From Nocardia exalbida NBRC 100660 (lineage in GTDB: Bacteria > Actinomycetota > Actinomycetes > Mycobacteriales > Mycobacteriaceae): a DNA stretch of 64,000 nt. The notes under the pieces were generated by a model, which was given only the letters and a program-made list of their open reading frames with translations, was not told the DNA's origin and did not search any database. Position numbers and translations under genes: made by a program. The stretch covers positions 1-64,000 of the forward strand of contig NZ_BAFZ01000116.1 of NCBI RefSeq assembly GCF_000308575.1, given 5' to 3'. Positions 44,006-53,138 of this stretch are shown piece after piece (the stretch's first letter is position 1; every line of letters starts with the position of its first letter).

Positions 44006-44899
44006 GTGACGTTCAATCCGAAGCTGTGGCGTCCCGTTCCGGGATTCGAGAACCTGACCGACATCACCTATCACCGGCACATCGAGCAGGGCACCGTGCG
44101 TGTGGCGTTCGACCGGCCGGAGGTGCGCAATGCGTTCCGCCCGCACACGGTCGACGAACTCTTCCGGGCACTCGACCACGCGCGGATGACTTCGGATGTC
44201 GGCGCGGTGCTGCTCACCGGCAACGGCCCCAGCCCCAAGGACGGCGGCTGGGCGTTCTGCTCCGGCGGCGACCAGCGCATCCGCGGCCGCAGCGGATACC
44301 AGTACGCCAGCGGTGACACCGCGGACACGGTCGACCAGGCCCGCGCGGGCCGCCTGCACATCCTGGAGGTGCAGCGGTTGATCCGTTTCATGCCGAAGGT
44401 GGTGATCGCCCTGGTGAACGGGTGGGCCGCGGGCGGTGGTCACAGCCTGCACGTGGTCTGCGACCTCACCCTGGCCAGTCGCGAGCACGCCCGCTTCAAG
44501 CAGACCGACGCCGACGTGGGCAGCTTCGACGGCGGCTACGGCAGCGCCTACCTGGCCAAGATGGTCGGCCAGAAGTTCGCCCGCGAGATCTTCTTCCTCG
44601 GCCGCCCCTACACCGCCGAGGAAATGCACCAGATGGGCGCGGTGAACAAAGTCGTCGACCACGCCGAACTGGAGGACGTCGCACTGGAGTGGACCGCCGA
44701 CATCAACGGCAAATCCCCGCAGGCGCAGCGCATGCTGAAGTACGCGTTCAATTTGCTGGACGACGGTCTGGTCGGCCAGCAACTCTTCGCGGGCGAGGCG
44801 ACCAGGATGGCCTACATGACCGACGAAGCCGTGGAAGGCCGCGACGCGTTCCTGCAGAAACGCGAGCCGGACTGGTCGCCCTACCCCTGGTACTTCTGA
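44006..44899 (+). CDS. menB: 1,4-dihydroxy-2-naphthoyl-CoA synthase
   Basis: 297-residue crotonase-fold enzyme from GTG 44006. Closes the naphthoquinone ring from succinylbenzoyl-CoA. Motifs VRVAFDRPEVRNAFRPHTVD, FCSGGDQRIRG, oxyanion-hole NGWAAGGGHSLHVVCDLTLA, QTDADVGSFDGGYGSAYLAK and C-terminal REPDWSPYPWYF. TAGCAT 7 nt before the start predicts a leaderless mRNA. Confidence 0.96.
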   Translation: MTFNPKLWRPVPGFENLTDITYHRHIEQGTVRVAFDRPEVRNAFRPHTVDELFRALDHARMTSDVGAVLLTGNGPSPKDGGWAFCSGGDQRIRGRSGYQYASGDTADTVDQARAGRLHILEVQRLIRFMPKVVIALVNGWAAGGGHSLHVVCDLTLASREHARFKQTDADVGSFDGGYGSAYLAKMVGQKFAREIFFLGRPYTAEEMHQMGAVNKVVDHAELEDVALEWTADINGKSPQAQRMLKYAFNLLDDGLVGQQLFAGEATRMAYMTDEAVEGRDAFLQKREPDWSPYPWYF

Positions 44900-44900
44900 C

Positions 44901-45293
44901 ATGGACATCCTCAGCAGCCGGATCATCCTGCGGCCCGCCGATTACCAGGCCACGCTCGCGTTCTACCGCGACGGCCTGGAGCTGGCCATCGCGCGGGAAT
45001 ATCCGGGCGGCACCGTCTTCTTCGCGGGCCAGTCGCTGATCGAGGTGGCCGCGCACGGCGGGTCGGGGGAATCGTCGTCGTTCGAGGGCGCCATCTGGCT
45101 CCAGGTGCGCGACGTGTCCGCCGCCGCCGTGGAACTGGCGCTGAAGGGCATCGCGATCGACCGCGCACCGGTCGAGGAGCCGTGGGGCTTGCACGAGATG
45201 TGGGTGCGCGATCCCGACGGCGTGCCGATCGTCCTGGTGGAGGTCCCGCCGTCGCATCCGATCAGGCGGGATTCCCGCTGGTCGCCGTCGTAG
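44901..45293 (+). CDS. VOC family protein
   Basis: 130 residues, one base after the menB stop. VOC fold: IILRPADYQATLAFYRDGLE, IWLQVRDVSAAAVELAL, MWVRDPDGVPIVLVEVP. A VOC gene beside menB also occurs in mycobacteria. Function unknown. The gap 45294-45554 that follows shows no gene. Confidence 0.88.
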   Translation: MDILSSRIILRPADYQATLAFYRDGLELAIAREYPGGTVFFAGQSLIEVAAHGGSGESSSFEGAIWLQVRDVSAAAVELALKGIAIDRAPVEEPWGLHEMWVRDPDGVPIVLVEVPPSHPIRRDSRWSPS

Positions 45294-45554
45294 CAACGGC
45301 TCGGATCGGTGGTTCGGCGGGCGCCACCGAGTTGCCAACGCGAGAACCGGCGAGGACGATAACGCTCGGACGGCCACCCGACCGCCGACGTCCGGGCCGG
45401 CTGTGTCCGTGTCCCGTCCGACCGAGTGAATCGCAGTCTCGATGTCTGTCGTACTTGAGCCCCGATCCGACCGGGTGACCGCGCCGCGGGTGCGCCACTC
45501 CGGCATACCGACCCGTTCCGCACGCGGTTACGCGGGCATGACACGATCCCTACC

Positions 45555-45635
45555 GTGAGGGAGTGCAGCGAGCGAGCCATGGGGACAGCGGCTCTGGGCA
45601 CGACCGGGCCTGGCGAGCGGCGAGGCACGGCATGA
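45555..45635 (+). CDS. 81-nt leader ORF coupled to menE
   Basis: Twenty-six codons plus TGA; GTG start, peptide beginning VRECSERAMGTAAL. The TGA (45633-45635) overlaps the menE ATG (45632-45634). GCGAGG inside the leader serves as menE ribosome site. Same length, N-terminus and overlap as the leaders before secE and the Mas gene. Confidence 0.5.
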   Translation: MRECSERAMGTAALGTTGPGERRGTA

Positions 45636-46792
45636 GTAAGACACTGCGCACCTTGCCGATGCCCACCGGGTCCGGTCTCGGCGATGTCATGCCCCATCTG
45701 CGCGCGGCGCTGGAAGGTAGCGGGGCCGCGTGGCTGCCCGTTCCCAACAGCGATCGACGCGAGTCGAGACGCCTGAGTGACGCCCTCTCCCCCGGCGAGC
45801 CGATCGACGAGGAAGTCGCTCTGGTGGTGACCACCTCCGGCACCACGGGTGTGCCGAAGGGCGCGATGCTGAGTTCGGCGGCCCTGCGCGCGAGCGGCAC
45901 CGCCACACACGACCGGCTCGGCGGTCCCGGCAACTGGTTGCTGGCCTTGCCCACCCATCACATCGCCGGTATCCAGGTGCTGCTGCGCAGCATCCTGGCG
46001 GGAACCGAACCCACCGTGCTGGACGTGTCCGGCGGATTCCTGCCCGAGGCGCTGGCCGGCGCGATCACGGGTATGCGCGGTGAACGGCGCTACACATCCC
46101 TGGTCCCGACCCAGCTGATCAAGGCGCTCGAATCGCCGGTGGCCACCACCGCGCTGGCCGAACTCGACGGCGTGCTGGTGGGCGGCGCGGCCACCCCGCT
46201 GCCGGTCTACGAACGCGCGAGAGCCGCGGGCATCACCGTGGTGCGCACTTATGGCATGAGCGAGACCTGCGGCGGCTGCGTATACGACGGCGTGCCGCTG
46301 GAGGGCACGAAGGTCCGGATCGAAGACGGCCGGGTGGTGCTTGGCGGCGCCATGATCGCCACGGGCTACCGCAATCAGCCCGACCATCCCGCCTTCGCCG
46401 AACCGGGCTGGTTCCGCACCGAGGACGCGGGCACCTTCGACAACGGCCTGCTGAGCATCACCGGACGGCTCGACGAGGCGATCACCACCGGCGGCCTGCT
46501 GGTGATCCCGCAGGTGGTCGAGGCCGTGCTGATCAACCACCCCACGATCAGCGAGGTGGTCGTCGTCGGCCTGCCGGACGAACGCCTCGGCCAGCGCGTC
46601 GCCGTCGCCGTGATCCCGGCCCCGGGCGCCACCCCCGACCTGGCGGAACTGCGCGAATACGTCGCCGACGAACTGGACTCCATCGCCGCTCCCCGCGAAC
46701 TCGCCGTTCTCGACGAGTTCCCCCTCCGCGGCCCCGGGAAGCCCGACCGCGCCGCAGTCCGCGAATACCTCTTGGCCGACTCGACCCACTAG
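45632..46792 (+). CDS. menE: o-succinylbenzoate-CoA ligase
   Basis: 386 residues from ATG 45632. Adenylate-forming enzyme: P-loop VVTTSGTTGVPKGAMLS, VRTYGMSETCGG, hinge ITGRLDEAITTGG, catalytic Lys in GPGKPDRAAV. Shorter at the N-terminus than typical acyl-CoA ligases, as in actinobacterial MenE. Translation may be coupled to the leader ORF. Confidence 0.94.
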   Translation: MSKTLRTLPMPTGSGLGDVMPHLRAALEGSGAAWLPVPNSDRRESRRLSDALSPGEPIDEEVALVVTTSGTTGVPKGAMLSSAALRASGTATHDRLGGPGNWLLALPTHHIAGIQVLLRSILAGTEPTVLDVSGGFLPEALAGAITGMRGERRYTSLVPTQLIKALESPVATTALAELDGVLVGGAATPLPVYERARAAGITVVRTYGMSETCGGCVYDGVPLEGTKVRIEDGRVVLGGAMIATGYRNQPDHPAFAEPGWFRTEDAGTFDNGLLSITGRLDEAITTGGLLVIPQVVEAVLINHPTISEVVVVGLPDERLGQRVAVAVIPAPGATPDLAELREYVADELDSIAAPRELAVLDEFPLRGPGKPDRAAVREYLLADSTH

Positions 46793-46896
46793 CGACAGCG
46801 GGGCAGCGCCCGCGGCACAGCGCGCCGAGTCGCGCCACCGGCGACCGCGTACCCCGAATCAGGCCGCCACCATCCCACGCTCCCAACACACCCCAA

Positions 46897-47067
46897 CTCC
46901 CGGTTTCGAGCGAAGCGAGACCGAGCATGCGCCCGTTCGCGGCCCGGCTCGCGTTTGCGCGGCCGTCGCGTAGGCGACGAAGGAGCAAGCGGCGGTCGCG
47001 CAAACGCGAGCCACAAAGGGGCCGCGAACACCCAGCGCCGCAGGCGCTGGAAAAACCAACACAGCCC
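46897..47067. repeat. Dispersed hairpin element, copy 3 (full)
   Basis: Same left end, flanks, second hairpin and right end as copies 1 and 2. Outer arms 46946-46960 and 46998-47012 (15 bp, perfect) differ in sequence from copies 1 and 2 on both sides, keeping the pairing. Lies in the gap between menE and the ABC transporter genes, which otherwise holds no gene. Confidence 0.8.
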
Positions 47068-47122
47068 AATGCGACAGCGCCGTGCAAGAGCCGTGCAAGT
47101 CTCGGTGTCCACAGTTGTCCAC

Positions 47123-48115
47123 ATGACTTCTTTCGCACCAACTTCAGCGCTCGCCGTCGAGGCGGACGGCCTGGTCAAGGTGTTCGGGGAACAGCGTGCC
47201 GTCGATGGGGTGAGCCTGGCGGTGCCGCAGGGCTCGGTGTACGGCGTGCTCGGTCCGAACGGCGCAGGCAAGACCACGACCATCCGCATGCTCGCGACCC
47301 TGCTGCGACCGGACGGCGGCCGCGGCCGCATCTTCGGCCACGACGTGGTGGCCGAGCCGACGGCGGTCCGCTCGCTCATCGGCGTCACCGGCCAGTACGC
47401 CTCCGTCGACGAGGACCTGACCGCCACCGAGAACCTGATCGTCTTCTCCCGCCTGCTCGGGCTCAGCAGCATCGACGCCCGGCGCAAAGCGGCCGACCTG
47501 CTGGAGGAGTTCGATCTCACCGAGGCGGCGAACAAGCCGCTGCGGAACTTCTCCGGCGGCATGCGGCGCAGGCTCGATCTGGCGGCCAGCCTGATCGCGA
47601 CGCCGCCGCTGCTGTTCCTCGACGAACCGACGACCGGCCTCGACCCGCGCACCCGCGCCCAGATGTGGGAGACCATCCGCCGCCTCGTCCGCGAAGGCGC
47701 GACGGTGCTGCTCACCACCCAGTATCTGGACGAGGCAGATCAGCTGGCCGACCGGATCGCGGTGATCGACCACGGCAAGGTGATCGCCGACGGCACGGCC
47801 GACGAACTGAAGGCCTCCGTGGGCGGCTCCAGCCTGCACCTGACCCTGGTCGATCGCGGCAGACTCGATGAGGCACGCCACATCATCGGCGATTTCCTCG
47901 GCGTCGAAGCGCAGATCACCCCGGAGGCCGGGCGGCTCACCGCGCCGCTGACCGACGCGGGCGTCACCGCCGATCTGCTGATCCGCCTGCGCGAGCGGGA
48001 GATCGGCGTCGACGAGATCACCGTGACCAAGCCGAGCCTGGACGAGGTCTTCCTCACCATCACCGGCCACCCCGCCGACGACAGCACCGACGAGTCCGAG
48101 AAGAGCGCGGCGTGA
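47123..48115 (+). CDS. ABC exporter ATP-binding protein, DrrA type
   Basis: 330 residues. Walker A VLGPNGAGKTTTIR near residue 46, signature NFSGGMRRRLDLAASL, Walker B LLFLDEPTTGLD, His switch replaced by Gln in LLTTQYLDEAD as in DrrA-like proteins, and a C-terminal accessory domain. With the next gene forms a two-component drug or lipid exporter. Substrate not readable. Confidence 0.92.
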   Translation: MTSFAPTSALAVEADGLVKVFGEQRAVDGVSLAVPQGSVYGVLGPNGAGKTTTIRMLATLLRPDGGRGRIFGHDVVAEPTAVRSLIGVTGQYASVDEDLTATENLIVFSRLLGLSSIDARRKAADLLEEFDLTEAANKPLRNFSGGMRRRLDLAASLIATPPLLFLDEPTTGLDPRTRAQMWETIRRLVREGATVLLTTQYLDEADQLADRIAVIDHGKVIADGTADELKASVGGSSLHLTLVDRGRLDEARHIIGDFLGVEAQITPEAGRLTAPLTDAGVTADLLIRLREREIGVDEITVTKPSLDEVFLTITGHPADDSTDESEKSAA

Positions 48116-48183
48116 ACGCCCGGCCCGCAGGCGGCAGCCTGCGCGACCACGAAGCGCCCGCGCACGCCGATAAGGAACCCAGC

Positions 48184-49017
48184 ATGACCACCATCACCAC
48201 GACCGCGGCGCGCCATGCCGCGCCGACGAAGATTCCCGAAGTCAGCAACCACGTTCCGCTGGGCCAGGCGGTATCGAATTCGTTCACCATGGCCTACCGC
48301 GGCCTGCTGAAGATCAAGCACAAGCCCGAGCAGCTGTTCGACGTGACGATCCAGCCGATCCTGTTCACCGCCTTGTTCGCCTACATCTTCGGCGGCGCCA
48401 TCGGCGGCAGCGTGCACGACTATCTGCCGGTCCTGATCCCCGGCATCCTGGTGCAGACCGTGGTGCTCACCTCGGTGGTCACCGGCACCCAGTTGCGTGA
48501 GGACATGGACAAGGGCGTCTTCGACCGGTTCAAGTCCCTGCCCATCGCCCGCATCTCGGCGCTGGCGGGCGCGCTGCTGGCCGACATGGTGCGCTACGTC
48601 ATCGCGACCGTGCTCACCATCGTCGTCGGCGTCGCCATCGGCTATCGCCCGGAGGGCGGTGTGCTCGGCGTGGTCGCGGCGGGTCTGGTGATCGTGGTCT
48701 GCTCGTTCGCGATCAGCTGGATCTGGGCGCTGGTCGGGGTCACCGGCAAGAGCGCCGCGGGCGTGCAGGGCATCTCGATGATGATCATGTTCCCGCTGAC
48801 CTTCATGTCCGGTGCCTTCGCCATGGTGAGCACGATGCCGGGTTGGATGCAGGGGCTCAATCACGTGAACCCCGTGTACTACATGGTGAACGCGTGCCGC
48901 GGATTGATGAACGGCGCCGGTTTCGGCGGCGACCTGGCGTGGTCGTTGATCGGCGCGCTGGTCGTCATCGCGATCTTCGCACCGCTGACGGTCAAGGCGT
49001 ACATGCGGCGGGCGTGA
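48184..49017 (+). CDS. ABC-2 type permease, DrrB type
   Basis: About 277 residues from ATG 48184 (MTTITTTAARHAAPTK, AAGGA upstream); GTG 48112, overlapping the ATPase stop as GTGA, would add 24 residues and is possible. Six membrane segments; family features KHKPEQLFDVTIQPILFTAL, LREDMDKGVFDRFKSLPIAR and NHVNPVYYMVNACRGL. Partner of the upstream ATPase. Confidence 0.92.
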   Translation: MTTITTTAARHAAPTKIPEVSNHVPLGQAVSNSFTMAYRGLLKIKHKPEQLFDVTIQPILFTALFAYIFGGAIGGSVHDYLPVLIPGILVQTVVLTSVVTGTQLREDMDKGVFDRFKSLPIARISALAGALLADMVRYVIATVLTIVVGVAIGYRPEGGVLGVVAAGLVIVVCSFAISWIWALVGVTGKSAAGVQGISMMIMFPLTFMSGAFAMVSTMPGWMQGLNHVNPVYYMVNACRGLMNGAGFGGDLAWSLIGALVVIAIFAPLTVKAYMRRA

Positions 49018-49033
49018 GCCCTCTCCACACACG

Positions 49034-49067
49034 AGCAGGCCGGGTGACGACTGTTACCCGGCCTGCT
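49034..49067 (+). terminator. Terminator after the ABC permease gene
   Basis: Perfect 12-bp inverted repeat (49034-49045, 49056-49067) with a 10-nt loop, followed by TT. Lies between the permease gene and the convergent SARP-type gene. Confidence 0.75.
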
Positions 49068-49148
49068 TTCGGCGTATTTCGTACGACACCGGAATCCCTC
49101 GCGCACGCCGGAGCGTCGGCGAAGAACGAATGACGTGAGCGAAGACCG

Positions 49149-52100
49149 TCAGTGGGTGGCGCTCAGGCTGTGCAGCATTCGCAAGATGCGGTCGGCGGAT
49201 TCACTGCGGCGCAGGTGGCCGAGGCGGCGGCTGGCTTGCGCGACCTGGTCGGCACCGAGCTTCGCGACTGCCGCGTCCAGGTGCCGTTGCCAGCGCATGG
49301 AGGGGAAATCCTGACGGCAGAAGACGTTCGGCGCCAGCATCAGCAAGTCCAGACCCGTGCCGGCCTCGCGGTCGACGGCGATGAGATACGACCCGACCGC
49401 GCAGGCGACGCCGCCGATCTGCGGCAGGTCCCGGTACTGGGTCATCATCGGCACGGTGAGTTCGGCCAGCTGTGCGGCCAGGACCGCGCTCGAGCCGACG
49501 CCGCCGTGGAGTACCTGCGCGGCGAGCGCCGCCGCGGCGAGCATCAGGGCGCCGGGCCCGGGACCGAGCGCCTGGTCCGGCCAGCCGAACAGCTCCAGTG
49601 CCCGCTCGTAGCGCGCGAAACCGCCTGCGATGTCACCCATCGCGAACGCCACTTCCGCGGAACTCTGCATCACCGTGGACAGCAGCCGATTCTGTCCGAG
49701 AGACGAGGTGTCCAGGTCGGGCGTCCCCAGCGCGAGGTCGAGTTCCCGCCGGGCCTGCTCCAGATCGCCGGCACCTACCAGCGAAGCCACCAGCAGGCTG
49801 CGGATCTCCACCGTGTCCTCGTAGGCGCCGAGCCGCTGCAGCAAGTCGAGCGAGCGGCGGTAATAGGTCACCGATTCGGCGTACTGGGCGATCTGTCCAC
49901 AGACCTGTCCGAGGTGCCTGCTCACCATGGCCACGCTCCAGACGTTCTCGCGCCCGAGGACATCCAGCGCGTTGATCGCGTCGATGGTGGAGCCGCGCAC
50001 GTCACCTTGGTTCTCGCGCATGTTGGCCCGCAACAGCAGCGCCGTGCCCCGGGTTTCCGGATCGGCCGATCGCGCCGCCTCCGCGAGCAGCCTGCTGAGT
50101 CCGCGTGTGTCGGCCCTGGTGAGCACCACCCGGGCGATGAATCGGTTGTTCTCGCTGAGTTCGACGGAGCGACGAAGCAATCGGCGCACGCGCAGGCGCA
50201 GCACGGCGATCTCCCTGGCGCTGCCGTTGGTGTAAGCGAGATGCAGGAACGTCATCTGGTAGGTGACGAGCACGAGGTCCGGACGCGGACCTTCCCGGCC
50301 GAAATCGGCCGGCTCCAGTTCGATGACCCGCTGGGCCCAGGCGATCACTTCCATGTGCGATCCGCGGATCACCCACAGCGTGGCGACGACCGGGAACACC
50401 GTGTAGGCCGTCGCCGCGTCCCGTCGTTCGATGCCACAACGCAGCGCGGCGAGCAAGTTGTCCAGCTCCGCCGCCACGGAGAGGGCGAGGTGAACCTGAT
50501 CGCCGGTCATATACCGGCTCGCCGCGTCGTCGGCGTAGTCCTTGGCCCACCGCATCATCCGAGTGTCGACCGCCTCCGGCTCCCCCGCCGTGGCGGTCAG
50601 CCGCTCTTCACCGAATTCCCGCACCGTCTCCAGCATGCGATAGCGGGTGCCGAGCAACTCGTCGTCCAGCACGGTGAGCAGCGATTGGTTGACCAGACCG
50701 TCGACGGCCGCGGCGACATCGGTCACGTCGGCTCCACCCGCGACCGCCTCCGCGGCCGAGAGCGTGAAACCGGCCGGAAAGCGGCACAACCGGCGCAGTG
50801 TCGCCTGCTGTTCGGTATCGAGCAGGTTCCAGCTCCAGTCGATCACCGCGTGCAGCGTGCGATGCCGTTCGGGCGAACTGCGGTCGCCGTGGCGCAGCAG
50901 CGCGAACCGATCGGCCAATCGCTCGTTGATCTCCTCGACGCTCATCGTCCGGACGCGGGCGGCGGCCAGTTCGATGGCCAGCGGCAGCCCGTCGAGTGTG
51001 TGGCAGAGCTGGGCGACGATCTCGGGGTCGAGCCGGACCGCCGGGCGCACGGCCCTGGCGCGGGCGGCGAACAGCTCCGTGGCGGGTGAGCCCGCCGGAT
51101 CGATGGTCAGCGGCGGCAACGGATACACGGTCTCCGCGGTGATCGTCAGCGGCGATCGGCTCGTGGTGAGCACGGTCAGCCGTGGCGCGACGCCGATCAG
51201 GTCGGCGACCACCACGGCGACCGCGTCGACCAGATGCTCGCAGTTGTCCAGGATCAGCAGCATCGAGCGCGCCGACACCGCGTCGCGCAACCGCCTGCGC
51301 AGATCGACCGTCTGCCCGGAGCGCAGCGTCGCCGTGTCGAAGGTGACCTCGCTGAGCCCGAGCACCGCGGCGATCGCCGCCTCGATCTCGACCCTGGCGT
51401 CGCCTCCTTCGGCACGCACCGAGGCCAGTTCCACCAGTGCCACCGGGCGGGTGTGCGCCACCCGCGCACCGAGCTCGTTCGCGACCCTGGTCTTGCCCGC
51501 GCCGCCCGGGCCGAGCACGGTCACCACCCTGGAGTCGTCCAGCAGATCGGTGAGCGCGGCGAGGTCGTCCGTCCGGCCGAGCAGCGCGTTGGGGGCGGCG
51601 CGCAGCCCCATCGCGGCGGGCGGCGGTTCCGGGGCCGCTTCGGCCGAGGGCGTGGAAGTAGCCGGGAACCCTGGTCGGTATCCCGCGCTCGTTATCGGCG
51701 TCGGGGCACGCGGCGGCGCGGTGGGCCCGATCGGCTCTCCGCGCAAGATCGCCGTGTGCGCCGCGGAAAGCGCCGGTCCGGGATCGGCGCCGAGCTGGTC
51801 GGCCAATCGCGAACGGAACGCCGCGAACGATTCCAGCGCCTCGTTGCTCCGTCCCGAGGCGGCGAGCAGACGCATCAGGGTCAGCTGCGCGGGCTCGTCC
51901 AACGGGTCCGCGGCGGCGCGTAGCCGAGCGAGGTCCAAGGCGCCGTCGATGTCGCCGCCGCCCTCGCGTGCGGCGAGTTCGAGCTCATCGAGTTCGGCGC
52001 TTCGCCGCCCGGCCGCGTGGCGTAGCTCGTCGGCGAGGTCACCCCGTGGCAGGTCGGCGCCGGGATCCCCGCGCCACAGCGCCCGCGCGTCCGCGATCTG

Positions 52101-52484
52101 CGCCAGGCATCCGGAAAGGTCACCCGCGGCGTGCAGCTCGCGCGCCCGCGTGACGCGCTCGCCTACCGAGGACAAATCGACCTGTTCGGCGGCGAGCGTC
52201 AACCGGTAGCCCGCCGGGCCGATTTCCAGCGCGCCCTCCGGCAGCGCCGAGCGCAGCCGGGAGACCTGGGTGTGCAGCGCGTTCATCGGCGACCGCGGCG
52301 GCTGTTCGCCCCAGACATCCTCGATCAGGGCGTGCGCGCCGCGGCTGCGGCCGGGTCGCAGCGCGAGGGCGGTGAGCAGCAGCCGGGATCGCGCGCCTGG
52401 CAGCGGCGTCAGCAGGCCGTCCCGGCGCAGCGCGACCTCGCCCAGCAGGGCCACCACGACCGATTCGCCTGCGGGCGTCGTCAC
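49149..52484 (-). CDS. SARP/AfsR-type regulator with BTAD, NTPase and TPR-like regions
   Basis: 1111 residues from GTG 52484 (ATG 52526 is an alternative). Residues 1-90: OmpR-like winged helix (SRLLLTALALRPGRSRGAHA; NALHTQVSRLRSALPEGAL). About 95-245: bacterial transcriptional activation domain. About 319-327: P-loop GPGGAGKTR of an NTPase, with LLILDNCEHLVDA as Walker B and DGLPLAIELAAARVR. The C-terminal 450 residues are helical repeats. Such proteins activate nearby secondary-metabolite or exporter genes in actinomycetes; the exporter operon is next door and convergent, but no biosynthesis cluster is visible. Confidence 0.92.
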   Translation of the reverse strand: MTTPAGESVVVALLGEVALRRDGLLTPLPGARSRLLLTALALRPGRSRGAHALIEDVWGEQPPRSPMNALHTQVSRLRSALPEGALEIGPAGYRLTLAAEQVDLSSVGERVTRARELHAAGDLSGCLAQIADARALWRGDPGADLPRGDLADELRHAAGRRSAELDELELAAREGGGDIDGALDLARLRAAADPLDEPAQLTLMRLLAASGRSNEALESFAAFRSRLADQLGADPGPALSAAHTAILRGEPIGPTAPPRAPTPITSAGYRPGFPATSTPSAEAAPEPPPAAMGLRAAPNALLGRTDDLAALTDLLDDSRVVTVLGPGGAGKTRVANELGARVAHTRPVALVELASVRAEGGDARVEIEAAIAAVLGLSEVTFDTATLRSGQTVDLRRRLRDAVSARSMLLILDNCEHLVDAVAVVVADLIGVAPRLTVLTTSRSPLTITAETVYPLPPLTIDPAGSPATELFAARARAVRPAVRLDPEIVAQLCHTLDGLPLAIELAAARVRTMSVEEINERLADRFALLRHGDRSSPERHRTLHAVIDWSWNLLDTEQQATLRRLCRFPAGFTLSAAEAVAGGADVTDVAAAVDGLVNQSLLTVLDDELLGTRYRMLETVREFGEERLTATAGEPEAVDTRMMRWAKDYADDAASRYMTGDQVHLALSVAAELDNLLAALRCGIERRDAATAYTVFPVVATLWVIRGSHMEVIAWAQRVIELEPADFGREGPRPDLVLVTYQMTFLHLAYTNGSAREIAVLRLRVRRLLRRSVELSENNRFIARVVLTRADTRGLSRLLAEAARSADPETRGTALLLRANMRENQGDVRGSTIDAINALDVLGRENVWSVAMVSRHLGQVCGQIAQYAESVTYYRRSLDLLQRLGAYEDTVEIRSLLVASLVGAGDLEQARRELDLALGTPDLDTSSLGQNRLLSTVMQSSAEVAFAMGDIAGGFARYERALELFGWPDQALGPGPGALMLAAAALAAQVLHGGVGSSAVLAAQLAELTVPMMTQYRDLPQIGGVACAVGSYLIAVDREAGTGLDLLMLAPNVFCRQDFPSMRWQRHLDAAVAKLGADQVAQASRRLGHLRRSESADRILRMLHSLSATH

Positions 52485-52616
52485 TGCTCGACTGTGGCCG
52501 TGCGGGCCGCTGCGCTCCGGAAACATCCCGCGGTCATCGTAGGCGAGCCGACCCCACGGGGCCGACACGATTTCTTTGCCGGGACTGTGAGCGGTCGGTG
52601 GCATAGTCTGACCCCC

Positions 52617-53081
52617 ATGGCTGAGTTCGAGGTGGTCCGATCGGCCGTGGTCACGGCCGAGCCCGCGCGTGTGCACAGGCTGATCAACGATTTCCACAAG
52701 TGGGTCGAGTGGTCGCCGTGGGAGGACCTCGACCCGCAGCTGCAGCGCAGTTATTCCGGCGCGGACTCCGGTGTCGGCGCGCGCTACGCCTGGAGCGGCA
52801 ACCGCAAGGCCGGCGCGGGCAGCATGGAGATCATCGGCAGCGCCGACCGCGAGATCGGCGTTCGCCTGGATTTCCTGAAGCCGATGAAGGCGACCAACAT
52901 GGTGACCTTCATTCTGGACCCGGTCGAGACAGGCACCGAAGTGACTTGGCGGATGACCGGCAGGCAGACCGGCCTGATGGGCGTCATCGGCAAGTTCATC
53001 CCGATGGACAAATTCGTCGGCCGGGACTTCGAAAAGGGGCTCGCGCGGTTGCAGCAGGCGGCGACGACCGAAACGGCTTGA
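52617..53081 (+). CDS. SRPBCC family protein
   Basis: 154 residues from ATG 52617. Polyketide-cyclase/START-like fold: VHRLINDFHKWVEWSPWEDL, SYSGADSGVGARYAWSGN, GTEVTWRMTGRQTGLMGVIG, FVGRDFEKGLARL. Binds a hydrophobic ligand, unknown. TAGTCT 7 nt before the start predicts a leaderless mRNA. 57 nt before menA. Confidence 0.88.
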   Translation: MAEFEVVRSAVVTAEPARVHRLINDFHKWVEWSPWEDLDPQLQRSYSGADSGVGARYAWSGNRKAGAGSMEIIGSADREIGVRLDFLKPMKATNMVTFILDPVETGTEVTWRMTGRQTGLMGVIGKFIPMDKFVGRDFEKGLARLQQAATTETA

Positions 53082-53138
53082 TCGCCGCGCGCGAGCTGAG
53101 GGCGGACCGTGTCCGAATGCGCCCATTATGCTGCGGAC

